DNA from: Gammaproteobacteria bacterium
GTDB taxonomy: Bacteria; Pseudomonadota; Gammaproteobacteria; Burkholderiales; Burkholderiaceae_C
Direction of reading: 5' to 3'
Assembly (NCBI GenBank): GCA_018828125.1
Contig: JAHJWB010000003.1
Location: 186,001 to 250,000, forward strand
Length of the DNA stretch: 64,000 nucleotides
Part shown: positions 1-8,282 of the stretch, in pieces
How the letters are laid out: each line of letters begins with the position of its first letter
Position numbering within the stretch: the first letter of the stretch is position 1
Position numbers and translations under genes: made by a program
The notes under the pieces: model-generated
What the model was told of the DNA's origin: nothing
Database searches by the model: none
The model's input: the letters and a program-made list of their open reading frames with translations, nothing else

Positions 1-130
1 GTGGGTGAAAGCCCGACGGCTTTGCCGGGGCGAGAAGTCAGCACAGGTCGTAGTAGCTGGAGTCGGGGCTGAGGAGGCCGCAAGACGAAAGCGAAGGACC
101 AAACGAGAGTGAGTGACCTAGGACAAGAAG

Positions 131-1525
131 ATGTCAAAGGCCATGCGTCAGATGCTGGAGCAATCCGGGCGGGCAGGTGCAGCACGCGGTGAAGCCGCGT
201 GTGATCCCGTCAGCGACGAAGCCTACGGCCCGCTTCTTGAGCACCAGGGCACAGGGTCGGCAAAGCCGAAAGCGGGCACAGGTGGCCTGCTGGAAGCGGC
301 GCTGACGAGGCAGAACTTGCAAGCCGCTTGGAAGCGGGTCAAGGCCAACAAAGGCGCGGCCGGGATGGATGGGCTCGATATCGAGCAAACCGCTCAGGTG
401 GTCCGCCAACGCTGGCCAGACATCCGTCAGGAGCTGCTGGCAGGCAAGTACCGGCCCAGTCCGGTACGCAAGGTGACGATCCCCAAGCCGGACGGGAGCC
501 AGCGAGAGCTGGGTATTCCAACGGTGCTGGACAGACTCATCCAGCAGGCACTGCTGCAAGTGCTGCAACCCCTGATCGACCCCAGCTTCAGCGAGCACAG
601 CTACGGGTTCCGCCCGGGCAGACGGGCCCATGACGCGGTCAAGGCCGCACGGGGCTACGTGCAATTGGGCAGGCGCGTGGTAGTGGACGTGGACCTGAGC
701 AAATTCTTTGATCGGGTCAACCACGACATTCTGATCGACCGGCTGAGAAAGCGCATCGATGATGCTGGAGTGATCCGGCTGATCCGGCTGATCCGGGCAT
801 ACCTCAATGCAGGAATCATGGATGGAGGGGTGGTGGTCGATAGACACCTGGGCACGCCGCAAGGCGGGCCGCTGAGTCCGCTGCTGGCCAACGTGCTGCT
901 CGACGATGTGGACAGGGCGCTGGAGGCGAGGGGCTACTGCTTCACGCGCTACGCCGATGACTGTAACGTCTACGTGGGCAGCAAGAAGGCCGGTGAGAGG
1001 GTGATGGTCTACCTGCGCCGGCTGTACGCGGATCTGAAGCTTCAGATCAACGAAGCCAAAAGTGCGGTGGCCAGCGCCTTCGGGCGCAAGTTCCTGGGCT
1101 ACGCGCTGTGGGTCGCCAAGGGCAAGGAAGTCAAATGCAAAGTAGCCGACAGGTCGATGCAAGGCTTCAAGGCCCGGATCCGTCAACTTACGTGCCGTAG
1201 TGGAGGATGCAGTATGGAGCAAACGGTAGACAAGCTCAGGCCTTACTTGTTGGGCTGGAAAGCGTACTTCGGGTTGGCGCAAACGCCAAAAGTCTGGCGC
1301 GAGCTGGACGAATGGCTGCGCCACCGGCTGCGGGCAGTCCAGCTCAAGCAATGGAAGCGAGGCGGGACAATCTACCGGGAGCTCAAGGCGCGCGGGGCAA
1401 CGCACGACGTTGCAAAGCAAGCGGCTGTGAACGGCCGTCGCTGGTGGCGAAACAGTGCGAAGCTGCTCAATAGCGTGCTGACGATTGCCTGGTTCGATCA
1501 GCTGGGGCTGCCCAGACTCTCATAA
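131..1525 (+). CDS. ltrA: Group II intron reverse transcriptase/maturase
   Basis: This 464-residue intron-encoded protein copies the intron RNA into DNA and assists its splicing. The fingers/palm region carries YGFRPGRRAHDAV, the metal-binding DLSKFFDRVNHD block, GTPQGGPLSPLLANV and the catalytic YADD box at residues 274-277. KFLGYALW and the maturase (X) domain, with LRPYLLGWKAYFGL, follow. The protein ends shortly after the maturase domain, so no HNH endonuclease domain is visible; such proteins usually rely on other priming routes for target DNA. All catalytic motifs are intact, so the enzyme may be active. The ATG at 131 lies about 130 bases into the visible intron, consistent with an ORF in domain IV. 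Confidence 0.95.
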   Translation: MSKAMRQMLEQSGRAGAARGEAACDPVSDEAYGPLLEHQGTGSAKPKAGTGGLLEAALTRQNLQAAWKRVKANKGAAGMDGLDIEQTAQVVRQRWPDIRQELLAGKYRPSPVRKVTIPKPDGSQRELGIPTVLDRLIQQALLQVLQPLIDPSFSEHSYGFRPGRRAHDAVKAARGYVQLGRRVVVDVDLSKFFDRVNHDILIDRLRKRIDDAGVIRLIRLIRAYLNAGIMDGGVVVDRHLGTPQGGPLSPLLANVLLDDVDRALEARGYCFTRYADDCNVYVGSKKAGERVMVYLRRLYADLKLQINEAKSAVASAFGRKFLGYALWVAKGKEVKCKVADRSMQGFKARIRQLTCRSGGCSMEQTVDKLRPYLLGWKAYFGLAQTPKVWRELDEWLRHRLRAVQLKQWKRGGTIYRELKARGATHDVAKQAAVNGRRWWRNSAKLLNSVLTIAWFDQLGLPRLS

Positions 1526-1536
1526 CCTCAAACTCT

Positions 1537-1613
1537 CGAACCGCCCGGTGCGGACCCGCATGCCGGGTGGTGTGGCAGGGGTGCCTCCAAGAATGGAGGC
1601 CCCCTATGCCGAT
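1537..1613 (+). ncRNA. Group II intron domains V and VI
   Basis: Downstream of the maturase stop, ACCGCCCGG (from 1540) pairs with CCGGGTGGT, and an inner TGCG/CGCA helix caps it. This is the size and shape of the catalytic domain V hairpin. A second hairpin follows, with GGGGTGCCTCC pairing to GGAGGCCCCC, as expected for domain VI that supplies the branch-point adenosine. The fold was read by eye; a covariance-model search would settle the exact ends. Confidence 0.7.
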
Positions 1614-1802
1614 TTCGGGATATTGGCAGTCGGGCCTATCGTGACAAGGGGGGCCGAATTTGGGCACAGCAGTTCCGGTTGCACTAGGACTGGTAGCTTC
1701 TACAGGTGCATCAGGCTTGAACGTTTGAGGCGTATCAGGGCTCGTCTGGCAGCCAAGCGACATGGCGGCAAATGGGACGAATGCAAATGCGAGAACGCAC
1801 AT
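1614..1802 (-). pseudogene. 5' fragment of a secreted/lipoprotein-like gene cut by the intron
   Basis: Reading leftwards from ATG at 1802, an open frame of about 63 codons runs up to the intron boundary. It begins with a hydrophobic stretch (MCVLAFAFVPFAAMSLGC) resembling a signal sequence, with a weak, non-canonical lipobox ending in Cys18, then a Pro/Thr/Ser-rich linker. An AAGGGA ribosome binding site sits about nine bases upstream. Codons left of 1614 belong to the intron, so the gene appears to be interrupted by it in antisense orientation. The family is not recognised. It could also be a fortuitous frame; the exon left of the window would decide. Confidence 0.35.
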
Positions 1803-1973
1803 CGAAGTGTTTCCCTTGTGGCCATGAGTTGAGGGCCGGAAAACCGGTGACGGGTCATCCGTCGGGGTTGACTGAATCTTGAAGTGAATAATAGTTTCAA
1901 TAGCGATGGTCTTGGGATCGGCGGATGTTCCATCCCACCGGAAGGGGCGGACGGGAGTGATTAATACAAGCGT

Positions 1974-2003
1974 TGGCTGACTGAAAAAACGCCGCGTCAG
2001 CCA
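1974..2003 (-). terminator. Possible hairpin terminator after hslR
   Basis: An inverted repeat, GGCTGAC (1975-1981) and GTCAGCC (1996-2002), lies directly beyond the stop codon of the minus-strand hslR gene. On the minus strand the loop holds a run of six T, but the tract after the stem is not a clean T run, so the assignment is tentative. Confidence 0.35.
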
Positions 2004-2447
2004 TCACTCGTCAACAGAGGCGCTCCATCGGTCGCCCCAGCTTTTGCTACGGCTGCCAGACCTGTCGTTGACGCGGTCTATCTCTCGCCGATCGCGTTTG
2101 GTGGGGCGCCCTTCCTGCTGTGTGGCGGCGGGCTCTGGTGCCAGGCGCCGCTGTTCTGCGGCTTTTTCCCGAGCGGCGATGCTTTCGGCCGTTTCAGCGT
2201 ACAGCTGCTGCGCCACAGGGGCTGGCCCGCGAGCGCCGCTCAGGCCCTTCACGAGCACGGTGCGGGCGATGGCGCCTTGCCTGAGGGCCACAGTGTCGCC
2301 ACAGCGCAGATCGCGTGCGGCCTTGACGGCTTGGCCGTTGACGGTGACGCGGCCTTTGCCGATTTCTTCGGTGGCGAGGCTGCGGGTTTTGTAAAAGCGC
2401 GCGCACCAGAGCCATTTGTCCAGCCGCATTGTCTCCAGCGTATTCAT
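2004..2447 (-). CDS. hslR: S4-domain RNA-binding heat-shock protein Hsp15
   Basis: This 147-residue protein resembles Hsp15, which binds stalled 50S subunits carrying nascent-chain tRNA and helps recycle them. An S4 RNA-binding domain covers about residues 7-70, starting RLDKWLWCARFYKTR and including GKGRVTVNG. A basic, low-complexity tail follows, with KRDRREIDR near residue 118. The length and architecture match the family. It overlaps the stop of tctD-tctE's last member by four bases: the hslR start at 2447 lies inside the end of tctE. It may therefore be co-transcribed with the two-component genes, an unrelated function carried along. Confidence 0.9.
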   Translation of the reverse strand: MNTLETMRLDKWLWCARFYKTRSLATEEIGKGRVTVNGQAVKAARDLRCGDTVALRQGAIARTVLVKGLSGARGPAPVAQQLYAETAESIAAREKAAEQRRLAPEPAATQQEGRPTKRDRREIDRVNDRSGSRSKSWGDRWSASVDE

Positions 2448-3907
2448 GGCGTCAATTGTGCCGCTTGCGGGGAGTCAGTGTTGTCAGCCCAGGGGTGCGC
2501 AAGCGGTAGGCGCACAACGGCGTCCAGCCCCGTCACGTGTCCGGCCTCAAACCGGTTGGTCAGGGCAATGTTGCCCTCCAGTGCCAGCACGATCTCCTGG
2601 CAGATGGCCAGACCCAGGCCACTGCCCGTGCGCACATCGCCCGCCGAGAACGGCTGGAACAACCGGGTCGCCAGTTCGTCATCAATGCCTGGGCCGTGGT
2701 CGCTGATGGTCAAAGCGACGTGGCGGCCGTCTGTCCGCAGGTCGACGGTCAGCTCGCTGCCCTCAGGCGAGTGGCGTACGGCGTTGTGCAACAGGTTGCG
2801 GCTCAGCTCGCGCAGCATCCATTCATGCGCTTGCATGTAGGTGGGTTCGGTGTGGATGCCGAAGTCCAGATCGCGCTGTGCGATGAGGGGAGAGATTTCG
2901 ACGGCCACAGTGCGCAGAACTTCGTCAAACCGTGTGATGGGCGGCGCGCTCTGCTGGCGCAGTTGTTCTACCTTGGCCAGGGCCAGCATCTGATTGGCCA
3001 GCTGGCTGGCGCGGTCAACCGTGTCGCTGATTTCACGCAGGGCTTGCACCGGTTCCACGTCGCCGCGCAGTGCCGATTGCACCTGTGTCTTCAGCACCGC
3101 CAGCGGGGTGCGCAGCTGGTGTGAGGCATCGCGCACAAAACGCTTTTGATGCCGCAGCAGATGCCGCAGGCGCTGCATGACCTCGTTGGTGGCGTCGATC
3201 AGCGGCTGCAATTCGCGCGGCGCGGAGGGCGCGGCGATGGGACTCAGGTCACCTTCGCGGCGCGCCTGCAACTGGTGACTGAGCTTGCGCACGGGGTTGG
3301 TGGCCCGTTGCACCACCAGCACCACGGTGAATGCAATCACCGCCACCAGCAGGGCCTGGCGCAACAAGGTGTTCCACAGAATCTGCAACGCCAGAGTCTC
3401 GCGCACCTCCAGGGTTTCCGCCACCTGAATGACCGCCATGGCGCGACCGTTGGAGCTGGCAACCGGCTGCAACAGCACCGCCACGCGCACATCGCGGTCG
3501 CGAAAGCGGTCGTCATAAAAGTCCACCAGTGCAGCGTAGGGCGGCCGGTCCGGAATGGTGCCGCGCCACACCGGCAGTTCAGCGAACCCGGACACCATCT
3601 CGCCATGCAGATTGGACACGCGGTAGAACATCTGGCTCTGGTTGTCTGCCTCAAACGCTTCCAGCGCCGAGTACGGGACCGTCGCGCGCAGTTCTGCGTT
3701 CTCGTCGTAGCCTTTGACATCCAACTGCTCGCTGATGCTCTTGGCCGATGCGAGCAAGGTGCGGTCGTAGGCAGTGTTCAGCGAGTTCAAGGTCTGGCGG
3801 TACAGGCTGAACGTGTTGAACCCCACGAAGAGCGCCACCGGCAGCAAAATGCCCAGCAGCAGCCTTCGCCGCAGCGAGTGATGGCCTGGCACCCGTGTGG
3901 CTTTCAT
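2444..3907 (-). CDS. tctE: Sensor histidine kinase TctE
   Basis: This 487-residue membrane kinase pairs with the response regulator upstream. Helices lie at about residues 15-32 and 183-200 and flank a periplasmic sensor region of the TctE N-terminal type. HAMP follows, then the H-box with His263 in DASHQLRTPLA. The ATP domain has the N-box NLLHNAVRH near 372, G1 DHGPGID at 403-409 and G2 GSGLGL at 428-433. It probably senses tricarboxylates such as citrate and controls the divergent tctCBA operon. Its ATG overlaps the tctD stop by four bases (ATGA), indicating translational coupling. The specific ligand is inferred from the neighbours only. Confidence 0.93.
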   Translation of the reverse strand: MKATRVPGHHSLRRRLLLGILLPVALFVGFNTFSLYRQTLNSLNTAYDRTLLASAKSISEQLDVKGYDENAELRATVPYSALEAFEADNQSQMFYRVSNLHGEMVSGFAELPVWRGTIPDRPPYAALVDFYDDRFRDRDVRVAVLLQPVASSNGRAMAVIQVAETLEVRETLALQILWNTLLRQALLVAVIAFTVVLVVQRATNPVRKLSHQLQARREGDLSPIAAPSAPRELQPLIDATNEVMQRLRHLLRHQKRFVRDASHQLRTPLAVLKTQVQSALRGDVEPVQALREISDTVDRASQLANQMLALAKVEQLRQQSAPPITRFDEVLRTVAVEISPLIAQRDLDFGIHTEPTYMQAHEWMLRELSRNLLHNAVRHSPEGSELTVDLRTDGRHVALTISDHGPGIDDELATRLFQPFSAGDVRTGSGLGLAICQEIVLALEGNIALTNRFEAGHVTGLDAVVRLPLAHPWADNTDSPQAAQLTP

Positions 3908-4593
3908 GCGTCGGTCCGCAGCAGATAGCCCAGTCCGCGCAGTGTCATCAGCGTCAAACCGGTGCCCGCCAACTTCTTTCGCAACCGGTAGACCACGACT
4001 TCAATGGCCTCGTACTGCACGTCGAGTTGGCCGGGAAACACCAGCTCATACAGGCGTTCCTTGGTAACGGCGTGGCCGGGCTGCGCCAGCAAGGCGTGCA
4101 TCAGCGCCAGCTCACGCGGGGTCAGCTCCATCACTTCGCCGTTCAGATACAGCGCGCCGCTGCTCTTGTCGTAACGGATGGCGCCAATCTGCAAATTGCT
4201 GGGTGCGAGCGGCGCTGCATTGACACTGGGGTCCGCGCTGCGGCGCACCAGGGCGCGCAGGCGGGCTTCCAGTTCGTCCAGGTCAAACGGCTTGGGCAGA
4301 TAGTCATCTGCACCCGCATTCAGCCCCATGACCCGGTCGCCCACCGTGCCGCGCGCCGTGAGGATGAGCACAGGTGTGCGCAGGCCGCGGGTGCGCGCCT
4401 GTTGCAGCACCTGCAGGCCGTCCAAGCCGGGCAGGGTGAGGTCGAGGATGACCGCATCGGGCTGGCGAGAAGCCCATTGGCTGAGCGCCGAGCGGCCGTC
4501 TCCGACGGCAGTCACTTCCATGCCACGGCGCGTCAGGGCACGGTGCAGCGTGGCTTGCATGGTGGGGTCGTCTTCGACAAGGAGCAATTGCAT
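3904..4593 (-). CDS. tctD: OmpR/PhoB-type response regulator TctD
   Basis: A 229-residue response regulator with a receiver domain followed by a winged-helix DNA-binding domain. The acidic pocket is Asp8-Asp9, the phosphoacceptor is Asp51 in VILDLTLPG, and the conserved Lys101 is in LPKPFD. The C-terminal half carries ELTPRELALM and the final LRGLGYLLR typical of the OmpR family. ATG 4593 is chosen because it directly begins the first receiver strand (MQLLLVEDD); 4605 is an alternative start. It lies divergent from tctC, and in the known TctDE systems the regulator activates the tripartite tricarboxylate transporter. Confidence 0.93.
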   Translation of the reverse strand: MQLLLVEDDPTMQATLHRALTRRGMEVTAVGDGRSALSQWASRQPDAVILDLTLPGLDGLQVLQQARTRGLRTPVLILTARGTVGDRVMGLNAGADDYLPKPFDLDELEARLRALVRRSADPSVNAAPLAPSNLQIGAIRYDKSSGALYLNGEVMELTPRELALMHALLAQPGHAVTKERLYELVFPGQLDVQYEAIEVVVYRLRKKLAGTGLTLMTLRGLGYLLRTDA

Positions 4594-4734
4594 GCGCGGG
4601 ACCATATCACTCCCAGGCAGGCGGCGAGTGCTGCACGGTCTGCCGCAGGGCCGCACCCCGCTTGCTGCGGTTCAAGACGCGCGCGGTCCTGGGCCAGCGC
4701 CCCCGCGCAAGGGCCGCCCCGCCGCGCTGGGGGC

Positions 4735-4750
4735 GTCCCCCGAGGGGGAC
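4735..4750. repeat. GC-rich palindrome between tctD and tctC
   Basis: GTCCCCCGAGGGGGAC is a perfect inverted repeat with a two-base loop, embedded in a very GC-rich stretch (about 4690-4760) with further CGCGC symmetry around it. Its position in the divergent promoter region could reflect a REP-like element common in Burkholderiales rather than an operator. Apart from it, 4594-4867 holds a TTGACA-like hexamer at 4812-4817 without a convincing -10 partner. Confidence 0.5.
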
Positions 4751-4867
4751 GGCGCGCAGCGACTCACTGGGCTCCAGATGCTAGTGTTTTCCCTGAGTCT
4801 GAGGACAGCCGTTTGACAGGCAGGGCGCGCATCATCGAGCGGTTCGCAAACCTTACAAGGAGACACC

Positions 4868-5827
4868 ATGCGTCGCGATACCTTTCTCAAATCCATGGCC
4901 GCTATGGCTGCAGCGAGCGTGCTGCCTGTATCGGCGCAAACAGCGTCGGCCATCAAGATGATGATTCCCGCCAACCCCGGCGGTGGCTGGGACTCGACAG
5001 GCCGTGCATTGGGCAAGGCGATGCAGGATGCTGGGGCAGCGTCGTCGGTGTCTTATGACAACAAGGGTGGCGCGGCGGGTGCCATTGGCCTGGCGCAGTT
5101 CTCCAACTCCAGCAAGGGCGATCCAAACGCCATGATGGTGATGGGCGCCGTGATGCTGGGCGGCATCATCACTGGCAAGCCGCCTGTGGGCCTGGACAAG
5201 GTCACACCTCTGGCGCGCCTCACCAGCGAATACAACGTTTTCGTGCTGCCTGCCAACTCGCCCTTCAAGACCATGAAGGATGTGGTGGACCAGCTGCGCA
5301 AAGACCCTGGCAGCGTGAAGTGGGGCGGTGGTTCGCGCGGGTCCACCGAGCACATTGCTGCGGCCATGATCGCCCGTGAAGTGGGCGTGGACCCTGCCAA
5401 GATCAACTACGTGGCCTTCCGTGGGGGCGGTGAAGCCACTGCGGCCATCCTGGGTGGAAACGTCACGGTTGGCGGCAGCGGCTACAGCGAGTTCGCCGAA
5501 TACATCTCTGTCGGCAAGATGCGTGCAGTGGGCGTGACGTCAGCACAGCGCCTGAAAGGCGTGAGCGTACCCACCCTCAAAGAGCAGGGCATCAACGTCG
5601 AGATCGGCAACTGGCGTGGTGTGTACGGCGCGCCTGGCATCACGGCCGAACAGCGCAAGGCGCTGATCGACGCGCTCGCCAAGACCTTTAAGCACAAGTC
5701 CTGGCAGGACGCGATGGAAAAGAACGGCTGGACCCCTGCCTGGATGGCGGGCGACGAGTTCTCCAGCTTCGTGGATGCCGAGTTTGCTAGCTTGCGCGCC
5801 ACGATGGTCAAGTCTGGAATGATCTGA
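4868..5827 (+). CDS. tctC: Tripartite tricarboxylate transporter substrate-binding protein
   Basis: A 319-residue periplasmic receptor of the TctC/Bug family, which captures tricarboxylates (typically citrate) and delivers them to TctAB. Residues 1-25 form a signal peptide (MRRDTFLKSMAAMAAASVLP) ending near VSAQTA. The mature protein shows the family signature IPANPGGGWDSTGRAL, GGGSRGSTEH in the second half of the first lobe, and GNWRGVYGAPG. The start at 4868 has an AAGGAGACACC ribosome binding site. It is the first gene of tctCBA and is divergent from tctDE. Substrate identity cannot be fixed from sequence, as Bug proteins bind diverse carboxylates. Confidence 0.93.
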   Translation: MRRDTFLKSMAAMAAASVLPVSAQTASAIKMMIPANPGGGWDSTGRALGKAMQDAGAASSVSYDNKGGAAGAIGLAQFSNSSKGDPNAMMVMGAVMLGGIITGKPPVGLDKVTPLARLTSEYNVFVLPANSPFKTMKDVVDQLRKDPGSVKWGGGSRGSTEHIAAAMIAREVGVDPAKINYVAFRGGGEATAAILGGNVTVGGSGYSEFAEYISVGKMRAVGVTSAQRLKGVSVPTLKEQGINVEIGNWRGVYGAPGITAEQRKALIDALAKTFKHKSWQDAMEKNGWTPAWMAGDEFSSFVDAEFASLRATMVKSGMI

Positions 5828-5855
5828 TCTGAGAGGGGTAGGCGCCTCATATAGT

Positions 5856-5886
5856 CAAGCCGTGTTCCTGGTGGGGGCACGGCTTG
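5856..5886 (+). other. Intercistronic hairpin between tctC and tctB
   Basis: CAAGCCGTG (5856-5864) and CACGGCTTG (5878-5886) form a nine-base-pair stem with a 13-base loop just after tctC. There is no T-run, so it may protect the tctC message or slow entry into tctBA, matching the usual excess of binding protein over membrane subunits. The role is inferred. Confidence 0.5.
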
Positions 5887-5916
5887 GTCTTTGACCGGTC
5901 GGCGTGAAAGAACAAC

Positions 5917-6435
5917 ATGACACAACAACACTCATCGCGCTCCAAGCCGCTGCAGACATTGATAGGCGCGGGCTTGATTGTGCTCGCGCTCGCGCTGGCA
6001 TGGGGTGCCAGCTCAGTCAGCGCAGAGGCTGGGTACGGCGGCGTGGGCCCCAACTTTTTCCCCTGGGTGATCAGCATTGCATTGCTGGTTTGTGGTTCGC
6101 TCTGTGTCGTGCACGCACTGACCGGCGGGTTCCGGGCCATGGAAGACGGGTCGGGGGATGTGAGGGCGCACTGGAAAGGGTTTATCTGGGTGTCGGCGGG
6201 ACTGTTGCTCAACGCCTTTCTCATCACCACGCTCGGATTTATTTTGAGCTGTGCTCTGTGTTTCGTGTTGGCGGTGCGTGGGTTTCGCAGCGCCGAAGGC
6301 TCACTGGACCTGCGCCTGAAAGCCTGGGTCAAAGACTCATTGATTGGTGTGGCTGTGTCCGCCCCGATCTTCTGGATGTTTACGCAACTGCTGGCCATCA
6401 ATCTGCCCGGCCTGACCAAAACAGGGTGGCTTTAA
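5917..6435 (+). CDS. tctB: Tripartite tricarboxylate transporter small membrane subunit
   Basis: A 172-residue membrane protein of the TctB family, the small subunit of the tripartite tricarboxylate transporter. Four hydrophobic segments are visible: about 13-35 (LIGAGLIVLALALAWG), 47-68 (FFPWVISIALLVCGS), 90-125 and 145-165. The GGVGPNFFPWVI motif after the first helix is characteristic. Its ribosome binding site is weak (GAAAG). tctA begins 12 bases after its stop, so the two membrane subunits are almost certainly co-translated. Confidence 0.9.
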   Translation: MTQQHSSRSKPLQTLIGAGLIVLALALAWGASSVSAEAGYGGVGPNFFPWVISIALLVCGSLCVVHALTGGFRAMEDGSGDVRAHWKGFIWVSAGLLLNAFLITTLGFILSCALCFVLAVRGFRSAEGSLDLRLKAWVKDSLIGVAVSAPIFWMFTQLLAINLPGLTKTGWL

Positions 6436-6447
6436 AGCCTGCACGCC

Positions 6448-7953
6448 ATGGAAACGTTTAACCTTTTGATGCAGGGCTTTGCAACTGCTGCAACGCCTAT
6501 CAATCTGATGTGGGCCTTTGTGGGTTGCATCATCGGTACGGCCGTTGGTGTGTTGCCTGGCATTGGCCCTGCAGTGGCTGTGGCCATGCTTCTGCCCATG
6601 ACAGTCAAGGTTGAGGCCACGGCATCAATGATCTTTTTTGCAGGGATCTACTACGGCGCCATGTACGGCGGCTCTACGACCTCGATCCTTCTCAATACGC
6701 CCGGCGAGGCTGGGTCCATGGTGACTGCCATGGAGGGCAACAAGATGGCCAAGAACGGTCGGGCCGGAGCCGCTTTGGCCACGTCGGCCATAGGCTCTTT
6801 TGTTGCCGGCACCATCGCCACGGTTCTGGTCACATTCTTTGCGCCCATCGTGGCCGAATACGCCATTCGGTTGGGCCCGCCGGAATATTTCATGCTGATG
6901 GTGCTGGCGTTCACTACCGTGAGCGCAGTGCTGGGCAAGAGCACATTGCGGGGCATGGTGGCTCTGTTTGTGGGTCTGGCCATGGGACTGATAGGTATCG
7001 ATCAGATTTCAGGCCAGGCGCGCTACACCGGTGGCGTGCCTGAGTTGATGGATGGCATTGAGGTCGTGTTGATTGCGGTGGGTCTGTTTGCCGTAGGCGA
7101 AGCCTTGTACAACGTGATGTACGAAGGCCGTACGGTGGAGAGCGAAAACAAGCTCACCAGCACCCACATGACCAAGGATGAGTGGAAGCGTTCCTGGCCC
7201 GCCTGGCTTCGTGCCACGGCGATTGGTTTTCCCTTTGGAACTGTCCCCGCCGGCGGTAGTGAAATCCCGACCTTTCTGAGCTATGCAGCCGAGAAAAAGC
7301 TGAGCAAGCACAAAGAGGAGTTTGGAACTACCGGCGCCATCGAAGGGGTCGCAGGCCCTGAGGCCGCCAACAACGCGGCCATTACGGCCACGCTGATCCC
7401 GCTGCTGACGTTAGGCATTCCGACCTCCAACACCACGGCGATCCTGTTGGGCGCATTCCAGAACTATGGAATCCAACCCGGCCCGCAATTGTTTGACACC
7501 AACGGTGCGCTGGTCTGGGCGCTGATAGCGTCGATGTATATCGGCAACGTGATGCTGCTCATTCTCAATCTGCCGCTGATCGGGCTGTGGGTAAAGCTGC
7601 TGAAGATTCCCAAGTCGTATCTGTACGCGGGAATTTTGGTGTTCTCAACGCTCGGCGTATACGGCATGCGCCAAAGCGCTTTCGACCTGGTGCTGCTGTA
7701 TGCGATTGGGCTTCTGGGGGTGGTAATGCGCCGCTATGATTTCCCGGCCGCTCCGGTGGTAGTGGGCATGATCCTGGGCCCTTTGGCCGAGGCGCAGATG
7801 CGCAATGCCGTGTCGATCGGCGAAGGCAAGTGGACGATCTTCTTGGAGCGTCCGGGTTCGCTGACGCTGATCATCATCGTGCTGGCGGTTCTGATCCTGC
7901 CGCGTTTACTCAAGCGCTGGGCGGCCAAACGTCTGGCCATGGCGCAGGGCTGA
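6448..7953 (+). CDS. tctA: Tripartite tricarboxylate transporter large membrane subunit
   Basis: A 501-residue polytopic protein of the TctA family, the secondary transporter that imports tricarboxylates using an ion gradient. The N-terminal signature [17 protein letters not shown] and the [15 protein letters not shown] block near residues 70-86 are typical. The internal repeat half has [20 protein letters not shown] and [15 protein letters not shown]. About ten to twelve hydrophobic segments span the protein, and the length equals the family norm. It is followed by a strong intrinsic terminator, so tctCBA ends here. Confidence 0.95.
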   Translation: METFNLLMQGFATAATPINLMWAFVGCIIGTAVGVLPGIGPAVAVAMLLPMTVKVEATASMIFFAGIYYGAMYGGSTTSILLNTPGEAGSMVTAMEGNKMAKNGRAGAALATSAIGSFVAGTIATVLVTFFAPIVAEYAIRLGPPEYFMLMVLAFTTVSAVLGKSTLRGMVALFVGLAMGLIGIDQISGQARYTGGVPELMDGIEVVLIAVGLFAVGEALYNVMYEGRTVESENKLTSTHMTKDEWKRSWPAWLRATAIGFPFGTVPAGGSEIPTFLSYAAEKKLSKHKEEFGTTGAIEGVAGPEAANNAAITATLIPLLTLGIPTSNTTAILLGAFQNYGIQPGPQLFDTNGALVWALIASMYIGNVMLLILNLPLIGLWVKLLKIPKSYLYAGILVFSTLGVYGMRQSAFDLVLLYAIGLLGVVMRRYDFPAAPVVVGMILGPLAEAQMRNAVSIGEGKWTIFLERPGSLTLIIIVLAVLILPRLLKRWAAKRLAMAQG

Positions 7954-7983
7954 TAGGCGTGCGGATCGCGCCCCATTACCCAT

Positions 7984-8016
7984 AAAAAAACCGCGCCGAC
8001 ATGGCGCGGTTTTTTG
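7984..8016 (+). terminator. Rho-independent terminator after tctA
   Basis: CCGCGCC and GGCGCGG pair around a five-base loop (GACAT), preceded by seven A and followed by six T. The extended A/T pairing makes it potentially bidirectional. It closes the tctCBA operon. Confidence 0.9.
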
Positions 8017-8252
8017 TTTGAGGACGTCCTTTTGGGGGGCATCAAATTGCAGGTGTTTGCGCAAGCCAGACACCGGAGGCTTTGTGCCCCCGGTGCCCTC
8101 CCCACCAAGGTGACTTGCTGACTGATTCCATTGGCATATCAACCGTGCACTTTGTCGGCTTTGCTTGCCGCATGCCTGCACTGGCTGCGGTTCGACTTCG
8201 CGTTCACGCTTGATCTGGAAATGGACTGACAGCCGCAAATGTATCATAAAAT

Positions 8253-8271
8253 GCGAATAGTTCTTATTTGC
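8253..8271. promoter_or_regulatory. Fur-box-like site upstream of the DUF2325 gene
   Basis: GCGAATAGTTCTTATTTGC closely matches the right half of proteobacterial Fur boxes (AAT-N-ATTCTCATTTGC with two changes), and its ends GC-N-AA and TT-N-GC are symmetric. It lies 11 bases before the start codon, where a bound repressor would block expression. The rest of 8017-8252 shows no gene that can be supported. Confidence 0.5.
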
Positions 8272-8282
8272 AAGGATGGTTC

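Larger units (their letters stand above)
1..1613 (+). mobile_element. Group II intron, 3' part (5' end outside window)
   Basis: The window opens inside a group II intron: about 130 bases of structured, GA-rich non-coding sequence, then a maturase gene, then a hairpin pair that fits domains V and VI. The 3' boundary is placed at about 1613, after the domain VI stem, where the intron sequence ends in CCGAT. The 5' exon junction and most of domain I lie left of base 1. These elements are self-splicing ribozymes that retrotranspose using the encoded reverse transcriptase. The flanking 3' exon appears to be an oppositely oriented reading frame. The boundary is inferred from folding by eye and could be off by a few bases. 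Confidence 0.85.

Noticed and set aside
134..1420. Long minus-strand open frame across the maturase gene
   Set aside because: It is antisense to an intact, motif-complete reverse transcriptase; the product has no recognisable features.
4797..4808. Twelve bases, TCTGAGGACAGC, repeated near 31775
   Set aside because: Too short, without context similarity; likely chance.
3895..5058. 387-codon plus-strand frame across tctD and tctC start
   Set aside because: It is antisense to tctD and out of frame with tctC; a typical shadow frame of high-GC DNA.
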